Assembly: GCA_021156245.1 (NCBI GenBank)
Contig: JAJNBO010000045.1
Span: 1 to 10,354 of the forward strand
DNA length: 10,354 nucleotides
Origin: Ramlibacter sp.
GTDB lineage: Bacteria; Pseudomonadota; Gammaproteobacteria; Burkholderiales; Burkholderiaceae_C
Direction of reading: 5' to 3'
Below the pieces are notes generated by a model. That model was not told the DNA's origin. It did no database searches and saw nothing but the letters and a program-made list of their open reading frames with translations. The stretch's first letter is position 1. Each line of letters opens with the position of its first letter. Shown here piece after piece: positions 1 to 5,923 of the stretch. Position numbers and translations under genes: made by a program.

Positions 1-2
1 CG

Positions 3-1619
3 CTGTCCGGGGACATGGTGTTCGATGCGCAATGGAACGCGCAGCTCGGCGACGCGCTGCGGGTGGACGCTTCGCTCGCCCGGGTGCGCGGCGACGTGAA
101 CGTGCTGGCGGAAAGTGCCGACGGGGCCGCGGCGCGCGTCAGCGCCGGCGTGCGCGAGGCGCGCGTGACGGTCAGCACGCAGGGCGAGCAGCTCCTGTTC
201 TCGCTGCTGTGGGACAGCGAACGGGCCGGGCGTGCCGAAGGCCAGGTGCGCACCCGCCTCGTGCGCGCCGCCGGCGGCGGATGGGACTGGCCGGAGCAGG
301 CGCCGCTGGCTGGCCGCGTGCGCGCGCAGTTGCCGCGCATCGGCGTCTGGTCCCTGCTCGCGCCGCCGGGCTGGAGGCTGCGCGGCTCCCTCGATGCGGA
401 TATCACCGTGGCGGGCACGCGCGCACTGCCTGAGCTTTCCGGGCCGCTCAATGCGGACGAGCTCGCGTTGCGCTCGGTGGTGGACGGCATCGAGCTGCGC
501 AACGGGCGCATGCGCGCCCAGCTCGCCGGCCAGAAACTCGTGGTGCAGGAATTCCTGCTGCGCGGCAGCGACGAAGGCGGCACCGGCGGCACCCTGGTCG
601 CGTACGGCGAAGGGGCATGGACCCCGCAGGGCCCGACCTTCGAGGCGCACGCGCAACTCTCGCAGCTGCGCGCCAGCATCCGCAGCGACCGGCAGCTCAC
701 CATCTCCGGCCCGATCGCCGCGCGCACGGACCGCAGCGGCACCAGCGACACCGGAGACCTGAAGGTGGACCGCGCCCGGATCCAGGTGCCGGACGAAAGG
801 CCGCCTCGCCTGGGCGACGACGTGGTCGTGCGCAACGCGCCGGGGGTGGCATCCACCGAGGAGCAGCGCAAGTTGCGGCCGTCGCCGAGCCAGGGGGGAG
901 GCACCGTGACGCTGCGCGTCGGCTTCGACCTTGGCTCAGATTTCCGCGTGTCGGGCCGCGGCCTCGACACGCGGCTGGCCGGCAAGGTGCAGGTGCAGGG
1001 CGTCAGCGGCGGCATGCCGCAGATCACCGGGCTGATCCAGACCGCCGGCGGCACCTTCGAGGCGTATGGCCAGCGGATGAACATCGAGCGCGGCGAGCTG
1101 CGCTTCACCGGCCCCGCGGACAACCCGGCGCTGGACATCCTGGCGGTGCGCCCGAACATGACGCAGAAGGTCGGCGTCACCGTGACCGGCCGGGCGCAGT
1201 CGCCGCACGTCGAACTCTATTCGGACGCCGGGCTGTCCGAGGCGGAGACGCTCTCGTACATCGTGCTGGGACGCTCGTCCACGGGAGGCGGCGCGGAAAC
1301 CGCCTTGCTGCAGCGCGCGGCGGCGGCCTTGCTGGCCGGGCGCGCCGGCACCGGCAAGGGCATCGCGGGACGGCTGGGGCTGGACGACCTCACCGTGGCG
1401 CAGGACAGCACCAGCGGCACACTGGTGCGGCTCGGCAAGCGCTTCGGCGACAACTTCTACGCCGCGTACGAGCGCAGCCTGTCCGGCGCCATGGGCACGC
1501 TGTTCATCTTCTACGACGTGTCGCGGCGCGTCACGGTGCGCGCCGAAGCCGGCGAGCGCACCGGCCTGGACCTGATCTTCACCTTTGCCTTCGACGGCCC
1601 CGGCCGGAAAAAGAACTAG
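3..1619 (+). CDS. tamB: TamB, translocation/assembly module inner-membrane subunit, C-terminal part (5' partial)
   Basis: This is the last 538 codons of a TamB (DUF490) protein; the frame is open to the left edge, so the start lies outside. TamB is a very long periplasm-spanning beta-groove protein anchored in the inner membrane. It works with the Omp85 protein TamA in outer-membrane protein assembly and, as an AsmA-like protein, in phospholipid movement. The sequence shows repetitive beta-rich segments, then the family's typical C-terminal block at about nt 1020-1150, with QTAGGTFEAYGQ and ERGELRFTG followed by DNPALDILAVR. Next come the conserved LSEAETLSYIVLGR segment (about nt 1225-1270) and a final strand ending FTFAFD, as expected for the TamB C-terminus. 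A charged, proline-rich, probably disordered stretch interrupts the strands near nt 760-900. A tamA gene is expected just to the left. The stop codon overlaps the stop of the convergent thioesterase gene. The family call is secure. Confidence 0.93.
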   Translation: MSGDMVFDAQWNAQLGDALRVDASLARVRGDVNVLAESADGAAARVSAGVREARVTVSTQGEQLLFSLLWDSERAGRAEGQVRTRLVRAAGGGWDWPEQAPLAGRVRAQLPRIGVWSLLAPPGWRLRGSLDADITVAGTRALPELSGPLNADELALRSVVDGIELRNGRMRAQLAGQKLVVQEFLLRGSDEGGTGGTLVAYGEGAWTPQGPTFEAHAQLSQLRASIRSDRQLTISGPIAARTDRSGTSDTGDLKVDRARIQVPDERPPRLGDDVVVRNAPGVASTEEQRKLRPSPSQGGGTVTLRVGFDLGSDFRVSGRGLDTRLAGKVQVQGVSGGMPQITGLIQTAGGTFEAYGQRMNIERGELRFTGPADNPALDILAVRPNMTQKVGVTVTGRAQSPHVELYSDAGLSEAETLSYIVLGRSSTGGGAETALLQRAAAALLAGRAGTGKGIAGRLGLDDLTVAQDSTSGTLVRLGKRFGDNFYAAYERSLSGAMGTLFIFYDVSRRVTVRAEAGERTGLDLIFTFAFDGPGRKKN

Positions 1620-2152
1620 CGCAGCTCGAACACGAGGCAGGTGGTGGTGGCATGGGCGTACAGCGTGCCGTCGGGGCCGACCAGCCGCGCCTCCGCCGTG
1701 GCGAGCTGGCGGCCGCAGTGCACCACCTTGCCTTCCGCGCGCACGCGCTGCACCTTGGGACCGATCGCCTTGACCAGGTTCACGCCGAGTTCCGCCGTGG
1801 TGTAGCCGCGGCCGGGCGGCATCATCGTGTGGACAGAGCAGCCGAGCGCGGAGTCCAGCAGCGTGGCATACCAGCCGCCGTGCACGCCGCCCATGGGATT
1901 GAGGTGGTCCGGCCCCGGCGCGCCCTGGAACACCGCGCGGCCCGCGTCCACTTCCAGCAGCTGGAAACTGAGCGTGCGCGCGATGGGCGGGTAGGGTAGT
2001 TCGCCACGGAGCATGGCTTGCAGCACGTCCAGCCCGCTGCGGCCGGCCACCTGCTCCGGCTTGGCGACGCCGCAGCCCGGCCCGCGCTCGATGCGCGCCA
2101 CCACCTCGCGCTCCTGCGCCAGCCACTCTTCGAGCCTGTCCACCTGCGTCAT
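1616..2152 (-). CDS. PaaI-like hotdog-fold acyl-CoA thioesterase
   Basis: A 178-residue single-domain hotdog protein of the PaaI/YdiI type, which hydrolyses acyl- or aroyl-CoA thioesters in the cytoplasm. The core motif is NPMGGVHGGW (residues 85-94), with the HGG turn followed by Asp100 in LLDSALG at the usual catalytic acid position. YTTAELGVNL (117-126) and the closing strands ATAEARLVG and HATTTCLVFE follow. The first 55 or so residues form a helical N-terminal extension seen in longer members of this group. The start at 2152 is chosen because AGGAG lies 7 bases upstream (2160-2164). An in-frame extension to 2248 would run through the divergent promoter and encode non-family sequence. It is divergent from a marR gene 55 bp away, so control by that MarR protein is likely. 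The substrate cannot be read from the sequence; a role in phenylacetate breakdown is not implied, since no paa genes are present. Confidence 0.88.
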   Translation of the reverse strand: MTQVDRLEEWLAQEREVVARIERGPGCGVAKPEQVAGRSGLDVLQAMLRGELPYPPIARTLSFQLLEVDAGRAVFQGAPGPDHLNPMGGVHGGWYATLLDSALGCSVHTMMPPGRGYTTAELGVNLVKAIGPKVQRVRAEGKVVHCGRQLATAEARLVGPDGTLYAHATTTCLVFELR

Positions 2153-2172
2153 CCCGCTTCTCCTGGATTCAC

Positions 2173-2191
2173 TTGCATATGCAATGATTGC
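2173..2191. promoter_or_regulatory. Probable MarR operator in the divergent thioesterase/marR gap
   Basis: A perfect 12-bp palindrome, TTGCATATGCAA (2173-2184), overlaps a second inverted repeat, GCAATGATTGC (2181-2191). Together they give three TTGCA-type half-sites. Palindromes of this size and AT-rich centre between a marR gene and its divergent neighbour are typical MarR dimer sites. The site covers the probable -35 region of marR and lies 21 bp before the thioesterase ribosome-binding start region, so one bound dimer could block both genes. The palindrome is seen directly; its use by this regulator is inferred. Confidence 0.6.
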
Positions 2192-2200
2192 AGCTACAAT
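2173..2200 (+). promoter_or_regulatory. Probable marR promoter
   Basis: TTGCAT (2173-2178) and TACAAT (2195-2200) are separated by 16 bp and resemble a sigma-70 -35/-10 pair; the -10 has one mismatch to TATAAT. Transcription would start about 7 bases after the -10, at 2207-2208, on or next to the marR ATG. No Shine-Dalgarno sequence precedes that ATG, which agrees with a leaderless transcript. The -35 hexamer lies inside the palindromic operator. Confidence 0.5.
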
Positions 2201-2207
2201 AATATGG

Positions 2208-2663
2208 ATGGACACCGCTGTCAAGCCGCAGGGCTGCACCAATCTCAAGCTGCGCCAGCTGATGCGCCGCGTGGCGCAGCTCTATGACGCGGAGGTCGGC
2301 AAGACCGGCCTGCGGGGCACGCAATACTCATTGCTATCGTACGTGGTGAAGCTCGGGCCGATCCGCCCCGGCGACCTGGCGCGCACGATGAAGGTGGACG
2401 CCTCCACGCTCACGCGCAACCTGCGGCCGCTGATGGCCGACGGGTTCCTGGCGCTGGAAGCCGGACCGGATGCGCGCAGCCGCCTGGTGCGGGCTACGGA
2501 CGCCGGGCGCGAGAAGCGCCAGGAGGCGCAACGCCGCTGGCGCGTCGCCCAGGAATCGCTCAATCGACGTCTCGGCATGGAGCGGGTGGTCGCGCTGCAC
2601 GCGCTGCTCGACGAATGCCAGGACCTGCTCGCCGACCTGCCGGAGGGATCCATCGATGACTGA
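2208..2663 (+). CDS. MarR-family winged-helix transcriptional regulator
   Basis: A 151-residue protein of normal MarR length. An N-terminal dimerisation helix (about residues 12-30, LKLRQLMRRVAQLYD) leads into the winged helix-turn-helix. GPIRPGDLARTMKVDASTLTRNLRPL (about 50-75) contains the recognition helix, and GFLALEAGPDARSRLVRATDAG (79-100) is the wing with its conserved D-R-R-like and LT-x-x-G-like ending. C-terminal helices complete the dimer interface. Cys10 and Cys137 are present, but nothing shows redox sensing. The start at 2208 is chosen because an upstream in-frame ATG at 2184 lies inside the operator and before the -10 box. The gene overlaps the following MFS gene by 8 bases and is divergent from the thioesterase gene. 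It therefore probably represses itself, the transporter and perhaps the thioesterase in response to the transported compound. The ligand is unknown. Confidence 0.9.
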   Translation: MDTAVKPQGCTNLKLRQLMRRVAQLYDAEVGKTGLRGTQYSLLSYVVKLGPIRPGDLARTMKVDASTLTRNLRPLMADGFLALEAGPDARSRLVRATDAGREKRQEAQRRWRVAQESLNRRLGMERVVALHALLDECQDLLADLPEGSIDD

Positions 2664-3879
2664 CTCGACGAGCCGGCGCGCGGCGCTGTGGCTGGTACTG
2701 CTGTCCGCGGCCGGCACCTTCGCGCTCACGATGGGCGTGCGCCAGAGCATGGGATTGTTCCTGTCGCCGCTGAACACCTCCACGGGGCTGGGCGTCGCCA
2801 GCATCAGCCTGGCCTTCGCCTTCGGCCAGCTGTGGTGGGGACTGACGCAGCCTTTCGCGGGCGCGATGGCGGACCGCATCGGCGCCGGCCGCGTGCTGCT
2901 GGTGGGCGCGGCGCTGGTGGCGCTCGGCACCTTCATCACGCCCTTCATGACGACGACGTGGGGCCTGGTCTTCGCCATCGGCATCCTGGCCGCCGGTGGC
3001 GCCGGCATGGCCGGGCCCGCCGTCCTCATGTCCGCCACCATGCGGATGATCGATCCGGCACGCCGGGGACTCGCCACCGGCATCGTCAATGCGGGAGGTT
3101 CCTTCGGTCAGTTCGCGCTGGCGCCCGTGGCCGCAGCGCTGATCGTGTCGACCGGCTGGGCGTCCGCGATGCAGGTGATGGCGGTGCTCGTGCTGCTTTG
3201 CCTGCCGGCAGCGTGGGTGCTGCGCGGCAACTCCGCGCACCTGACGCCGGCGGGGCAGAAATCGGTCGGAACCGGGGAAGCCGTGAAGACGGCGCTGCAT
3301 CATCCGGGCTTCCTGCTCCTGGCTGCCGGCTTCTTCGTCTGCGGCTTCCACGTCGCCTTTCTCGCGACGCACTTGCCGGGCGTCGTGGCAGCGTGCGGCC
3401 TGCCGGCGCAATGGGGCGGCTGGGCGCTGGCGATGCTCGGGCTGTTCAACATCGTGGGCAGCATCGGCATCGGCTGGGCCGTCGGCCGCTGGCGCATGAA
3501 GTCGTTGCTGTCGCTGATCTACGCCGCACGCGGCATCGGCGTCCTGCTGTTCCTGCTGGCGCCGAAGACCGGACCGGTCGTCCTGGTGTTCGCCGCCTTC
3601 ATGGGCCTGACGTTCCTGTCCACGGTGCCGCCGACGGCGGGCCTCGTCGCCAAGTTCTTCGGTCCGGCGAACATGGCCACGCTGTTCGGAATGGTGATGC
3701 TCACGCACCAGGTCGGCGGCTTCCTGGGCGCCTGGCTCGGTGGCAAGGTGTTCGAAGCCACGGGAGCCTACGACTGGGTCTGGTACATCGACATCGTGCT
3801 CGCGGCGGCCGCGGCGCTGGTGCACCTGCCCATCCGCGAGGACAAGCCGCGCAGCGCGGCGCTGGCGGCCACGGCGTGA
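2656..3879 (+). CDS. MFS transporter, 12 transmembrane helices, monocarboxylate/oxalate-formate antiporter-like branch
   Basis: A 407-residue major facilitator of standard length. About six hydrophobic helices lie on each side of a short central loop (about residues 191-215, GNSAHLTPAGQKSVGTG). The motif A region between helices 2 and 3 reads GAMADRIGAGRVL (69-81), with the expected D-R. GVRQSMGLFLSPL in helix 1 and GFHVAFLATHLPG (230-242) in the second half are typical of the branch that includes oxalate/formate antiporters and monocarboxylate-type carriers. I infer an inner-membrane carrier for a small organic acid, in either direction. The start at 2656 has GGAGGG (2642-2647) 8 bases upstream, and the gene overlaps the marR end by 8 bases, so the two are cotranscribed and likely coupled. 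The exact substrate is not visible. Confidence 0.9.
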   Translation: MTDSTSRRAALWLVLLSAAGTFALTMGVRQSMGLFLSPLNTSTGLGVASISLAFAFGQLWWGLTQPFAGAMADRIGAGRVLLVGAALVALGTFITPFMTTTWGLVFAIGILAAGGAGMAGPAVLMSATMRMIDPARRGLATGIVNAGGSFGQFALAPVAAALIVSTGWASAMQVMAVLVLLCLPAAWVLRGNSAHLTPAGQKSVGTGEAVKTALHHPGFLLLAAGFFVCGFHVAFLATHLPGVVAACGLPAQWGGWALAMLGLFNIVGSIGIGWAVGRWRMKSLLSLIYAARGIGVLLFLLAPKTGPVVLVFAAFMGLTFLSTVPPTAGLVAKFFGPANMATLFGMVMLTHQVGGFLGAWLGGKVFEATGAYDWVWYIDIVLAAAAALVHLPIREDKPRSAALAATA

Positions 3880-4014
3880 TGGAGTTGGCAGGCCCGGCTG
3901 AGCGCTGGCGCTGGCCTACAAACGGCTGAGCACAAACCGCGGCGTGCCTGTGCCGTTCTCCCAGGACAGCACCGGACCCTGTACTACCGGCGTACGCGCG
4001 CGGCAGTTGCAAAG

Positions 4015-4041
4015 TAGGGGCAGATGATTGCCGAACCCCTA
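4015..4041 (+). promoter_or_regulatory. Inverted repeat just upstream of the first RHH gene
   Basis: TAGGGG (4015-4020) and CCCCTA (4036-4041) are 6-base inverted arms separated by 15 bases, ending 5 bases before the ATG at 4047. The arms could be an operator for an autoregulating RHH protein or an mRNA hairpin over the initiation region. No convincing -35/-10 pair or Shine-Dalgarno sequence was found in the 167-bp gap from 3880 to 4046. Function is inferred and weak. Confidence 0.25.
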
Positions 4042-4046
4042 TACGC

Positions 4047-4232
4047 ATGGAAGACAAGCCCGCAAGACTGACCGTCCTCATGGACGCGGAAAAAAAGAAG
4101 GAATTCGAAGAGCTCTGCGCATCCCAGGACATCACCGCTTCCCAGGTCGTCCGCCAGCTCATTCGCGAGTACCTGGCCCGCCACGGAATGGACAAGGCCC
4201 GCAAGGGCGAACGACGCGCCAACGGCGACTGA
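4047..4232 (+). CDS. Small ribbon-helix-helix (CopG/Arc-like) DNA-binding protein, first of a tandem pair
   Basis: A 61-residue protein with the RHH layout. The beta ribbon is ARLTVLMD (residues 6-13), helix A is about 14-27 (AEKKKEFEELCASQ), and a turn precedes helix B, which starts at TASQVVRQLIREYL (30-43). A basic tail follows. RHH proteins of this size bind DNA as dimers through the ribbon and often repress their own gene. Over 38 aligned positions, 20 residues are identical to the next gene product, including the SQVVR and LIR blocks of helix B. There is no ribosome-binding site at a good distance. No toxin, ParA or conjugation gene sits beside it, so it should not be called an antitoxin. 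The fold call is fairly sure; the target genes are unknown. Confidence 0.75.
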   Translation: MEDKPARLTVLMDAEKKKEFEELCASQDITASQVVRQLIREYLARHGMDKARKGERRANGD

Positions 4233-4233
4233 C

Positions 4234-4252
4234 GCCCCCCGGGGGCGGGGGC
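4234..4252 (+). terminator. GC-only hairpin between the two RHH genes
   Basis: GCCCCC (4234-4239) pairs perfectly with GGGGGC (4247-4252) across a 7-base loop, starting 1 base after the stop codon of the first RHH gene. No T tract follows, so it is not a standard intrinsic terminator. It may be a 3' stabilising hairpin, a weak terminator, or a chance product of GC-rich sequence. Confidence 0.25.
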
Positions 4253-4254
4253 TG

Positions 4255-4276
4255 CGATTACACTCCGATTAACATC
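4255..4276 (+). promoter_or_regulatory. Tandem 11-bp direct repeat upstream of the second RHH gene
   Basis: Two 11-mers lie head to tail at 4255-4265 and 4266-4276. Both begin CGATTA and match at 8 of 11 positions. The period is about one helical turn, which is the spacing used by several RHH repressors that bind direct repeats cooperatively. The repeat ends 18 bases before the ATG at 4295 and includes a weak -10-like TAACAT (4270-4275). The repeat is seen; an operator role is inferred. Confidence 0.35.
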
Positions 4277-4294
4277 AGAGTTGCGCCATCCGCC

Positions 4295-4486
4295 ATGCCG
4301 CTCAAGACCGCCCGGTTGAACATCCTCGTCACGCCGTCCACGAAGAAGGCCTTCGAGGAACACTGCCGAAGAGACGATTGCACGCCCTCGCAGGTGGTGC
4401 GAAGCCTGATCCGCGACTTCATGGACCAGGCGACCGGGAGGCACCGGACCTCCACGCGCAAGCCGCCTGCGCGCAGCGGCGGCTGA
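4295..4486 (+). CDS. Small ribbon-helix-helix DNA-binding protein, second of a tandem pair
   Basis: A 63-residue paralogue of the preceding small protein. The ribbon is ARLNILVT (residues 6-13), helix A runs about 15-28 (STKKAFEEHCRRDD), and helix B is TPSQVVRSLIRDFM (30-43). The tail (TGRHRTSTRKPPARSGG) is basic and probably disordered. The shared ARL, KK, FEE, C, D, SQVVR and LIR positions line up with the first copy without gaps, so the pair arose by duplication. Small charged changes in helix A (RRDD against ASQD) suggest different partners or DNA sites. No clear Shine-Dalgarno precedes the ATG. The gene ends 4 bases before the stop of the convergent SDR gene. It is likely an orphan transcriptional regulator; its targets are unknown. 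Confidence 0.75.
   Translation: MPLKTARLNILVTPSTKKAFEEHCRRDDCTPSQVVRSLIRDFMDQATGRHRTSTRKPPARSGG
4461..4484. terminator. Possible hairpin at the convergent RHH2/SDR gene ends
   Basis: AGCCGCC (4461-4467) and GGCGGCT (4478-4484) form a 7-bp stem with a 10-base loop that itself contains TGCGCGCA. The hairpin covers the end of the second RHH gene and lies just beyond the stop of the - strand operon, where either transcript could end. No T tract is present on either strand, so intrinsic termination is doubtful. Confidence 0.25.
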
Positions 4487-4490
4487 GCGC

Positions 4491-5279
4491 TCAGACGGGG
4501 ACGGTGTAGTTCAGCGTCATGCGACCGCCATCCACCACCACGATCTCGCCGGTCACGTAGCTGGCTGCGTCGCTGGCCAGCCAGGCCACTGCATCGGCCA
4601 CCTCGGACGGCGCGCCCAGGCGCTTCATCGGCGTGCGGCTCATGATGCGCGCCTTCGCCTCCTCGCTGGTCAGCACGGCCTTGGCGGCGAGCTCGGTGGC
4701 GATCGTGCCCGGCGCCACCGCGTTGACCCGCACGCCCTTGTCGGCAAGCGCCAGCGCCATCACCCGCGTGAGCTGGTTGATGCCGCCCTTGCTGACGTTG
4801 TAGCTGGCGATGCTGGGGATGGTGAGCACGGCATTGACGGAGCTCATGTTCACGATGCTGCCGCCGCCGGCCTTGACCATTTCGCGCGCCACGGCCTGGC
4901 CGACGAGGAACGAGCCCTTCAGGTTGACGCGCAGCACCGCGTCGAAGTCCGCTTCGCTGATGTCGAGGAAATCGCAGGCCTTGAAGATGCCGGCGTTGTT
5001 CACCAGGACGTCGATGCGGCCGTGGCTCAGGATCGTCTTGGCGACCAGGGTGTCCACCTGCGCCTTGTCGCCCACGTCGCAGCGCACGAAGAGGCCGCGC
5101 AGTTCCTGCGCGAGGGCGTGGCCGCGGGCCTCGTCGATGTCGGCCAGGACGACCTTGGCGCCTTCGCGCGCGAAGCGGCGCGCGCACGCTTCGCCGATGC
5201 CCTGGGCGGCCCCGGTGACGATGCAGACACGGCCGCCGAGGCCGAAGGAAACGGTCGAGGAGGAGGGCGCGCTGGTCAT
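4491..5279 (-). CDS. SDR-family NAD-dependent dehydrogenase, probable aldose (galactose) 1-dehydrogenase
   Basis: A 262-residue classical short-chain dehydrogenase of normal length. The cofactor motif TGAAQGIG is at residues 22-29, and the acidic residue after beta 2 (Asp47 in LADID) favours NAD over NADP. NNAG is at 94-97. The catalytic set is Asn119, Ser147, Tyr160 and Lys164, with YNVSK intact, followed by the PGTIATE segment (190-196). It is the last gene of the sugar-acid operon. Its ATG overlaps the dgoA stop as ATGA and there is no strong ribosome-binding site, so translation is probably coupled. In the operon context the likely role is oxidation of the free sugar to its lactone, the first step of a De Ley-Doudoroff route; substrate specificity cannot be read from the residues. 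An in-frame ATG at 5300 lies inside dgoA and was not chosen. Confidence 0.85.
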   Translation of the reverse strand: MTSAPSSSTVSFGLGGRVCIVTGAAQGIGEACARRFAREGAKVVLADIDEARGHALAQELRGLFVRCDVGDKAQVDTLVAKTILSHGRIDVLVNNAGIFKACDFLDISEADFDAVLRVNLKGSFLVGQAVAREMVKAGGGSIVNMSSVNAVLTIPSIASYNVSKGGINQLTRVMALALADKGVRVNAVAPGTIATELAAKAVLTSEEAKARIMSRTPMKRLGAPSEVADAVAWLASDAASYVTGEIVVVDGGRMTLNYTVPV

Positions 5280-5923
5280 GCGCGCATGGTACCCGCCCAT
5301 GCGTCCGCAAAGGCACGCGCGGAGGCGGCCACCGCGGCGGCGTCCATGCCCGGCTTGTAGAGGGCCGAGCCGATGCCGAAGCCGCTGGCGCCGGCGGCGC
5401 GGTAGCCGGCCATGGTCGCCGGTGCGATGCCGCCGACGGGCAGCAACTGCACCTGCGCCGGCAGCACGGCGCGCATCGCCTTCACCGCGGCCGGTGCGAT
5501 GGCTTCCGCGGGGAAAAGCTTCAGTGCCGCGGCGCCGGCGTCCAGCGCGGTGAAGGCTTCGCTGGGCGTCATCACGCCCGGCAGGCTGAGCATGCCGCGC
5601 TCCACCGTGGCGCGCACGACCCGCACGTCCACGTGCGGCGACACGATGATGCGGCCGCCGCTGTCCTGCACCTGGCGGACTTCTTCCGCGGTGCGCACGG
5701 TGCCGGCGCCGACCAGCGCTTGCGGAAAGCGCCGTGCGAGCAGCTCGATGCTTTCGAGCGGCTGCGGTGAGTTCAGCGGAACTTCGAGCAGGCGCCAGCC
5801 CGCATCCCAGAGCGCCTGGCCCACCGCGAGGGCTTCGGAGGGCTGGATGCCGCGCAGGATGGCCACCAGCGGAAGCTGCTGCGTGGCTTGCTGCCAGGCG
5901 CGCGTCGTGTCGTCTTTGCTCAT
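5276..5923 (-). CDS. dgoA: 2-dehydro-3-deoxy-6-phosphogalactonate aldolase
   Basis: A 215-residue class I aldolase of the KDPG/KDPGal family. It cleaves 2-dehydro-3-deoxy-6-phospho-D-galactonate to pyruvate and D-glyceraldehyde 3-phosphate. Visible motifs are VAILRG (20-25), EVPLNSPQPLESI (47-59) with the catalytic Glu47, GAGT (72-75), SPH (95-97), LPGVMTPSEA (114-123) and LKLFPAE (134-140), where Lys135 is the Schiff-base residue. LLPVGGI and GFGIGSALY form the phosphate-binding end. The VPLNSP form points to DgoA rather than the Entner-Doudoroff Eda. The start at 5923 overlaps the dgoK stop as ATGA. The bases before it (CCTCCC) are the opposite of a Shine-Dalgarno sequence, so initiation probably depends on coupling. 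A longer open frame upstream to 6367 lies inside dgoK and is a shadow. Confidence 0.93.
   Translation of the reverse strand: MSKDDTTRAWQQATQQLPLVAILRGIQPSEALAVGQALWDAGWRLLEVPLNSPQPLESIELLARRFPQALVGAGTVRTAEEVRQVQDSGGRIIVSPHVDVRVVRATVERGMLSLPGVMTPSEAFTALDAGAAALKLFPAEAIAPAAVKAMRAVLPAQVQLLPVGGIAPATMAGYRAAGASGFGIGSALYKPGMDAAAVAASARAFADAWAGTMRA

Noticed and set aside
1595..1612. GC hairpin followed by an A-rich run at the end of tamB
   Set aside because: On the + strand it is followed by A, not T. On the - strand the T run comes before the hairpin. Neither order makes an intrinsic terminator.
617..1999. Long + strand frame spanning the tamB end and the thioesterase
   Set aside because: It is a frame-shifted shadow of two well-supported genes, with arginine-rich low-complexity sequence.
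2153..2248. N-terminal extension of the thioesterase from an ATG at 2248
   Set aside because: It would cross the marR start, promoter and operator and adds non-family residues. The ATG at 2152 has a well-placed AGGAG.
2560..3825. A 421-codon open frame on the - strand across the MFS gene
   Set aside because: Its composition is arginine, histidine, glutamine and glycine only, without domains. The + strand frame encodes a full 12-helix transporter.
4007..4045. TTGCAA and TATACG as a promoter for the first RHH gene
   Set aside because: The spacing between the two is far from 16-18 bp, and a start from the -10 would fall past the ATG.
4024..4071. A 15-codon upstream open frame overlapping the first RHH start
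   Set aside because: Its ATG has only an AGGGG 3 bases away, which is too close for good initiation, and nothing else supports translation.
4047..4486. Antitoxin reading of the RHH pair (ParD or CopG-like toxin-antitoxin)
   Set aside because: No ParE, RelE, PIN or other toxin-like gene lies on either side; the neighbours are an MFS gene and a sugar-operon SDR.
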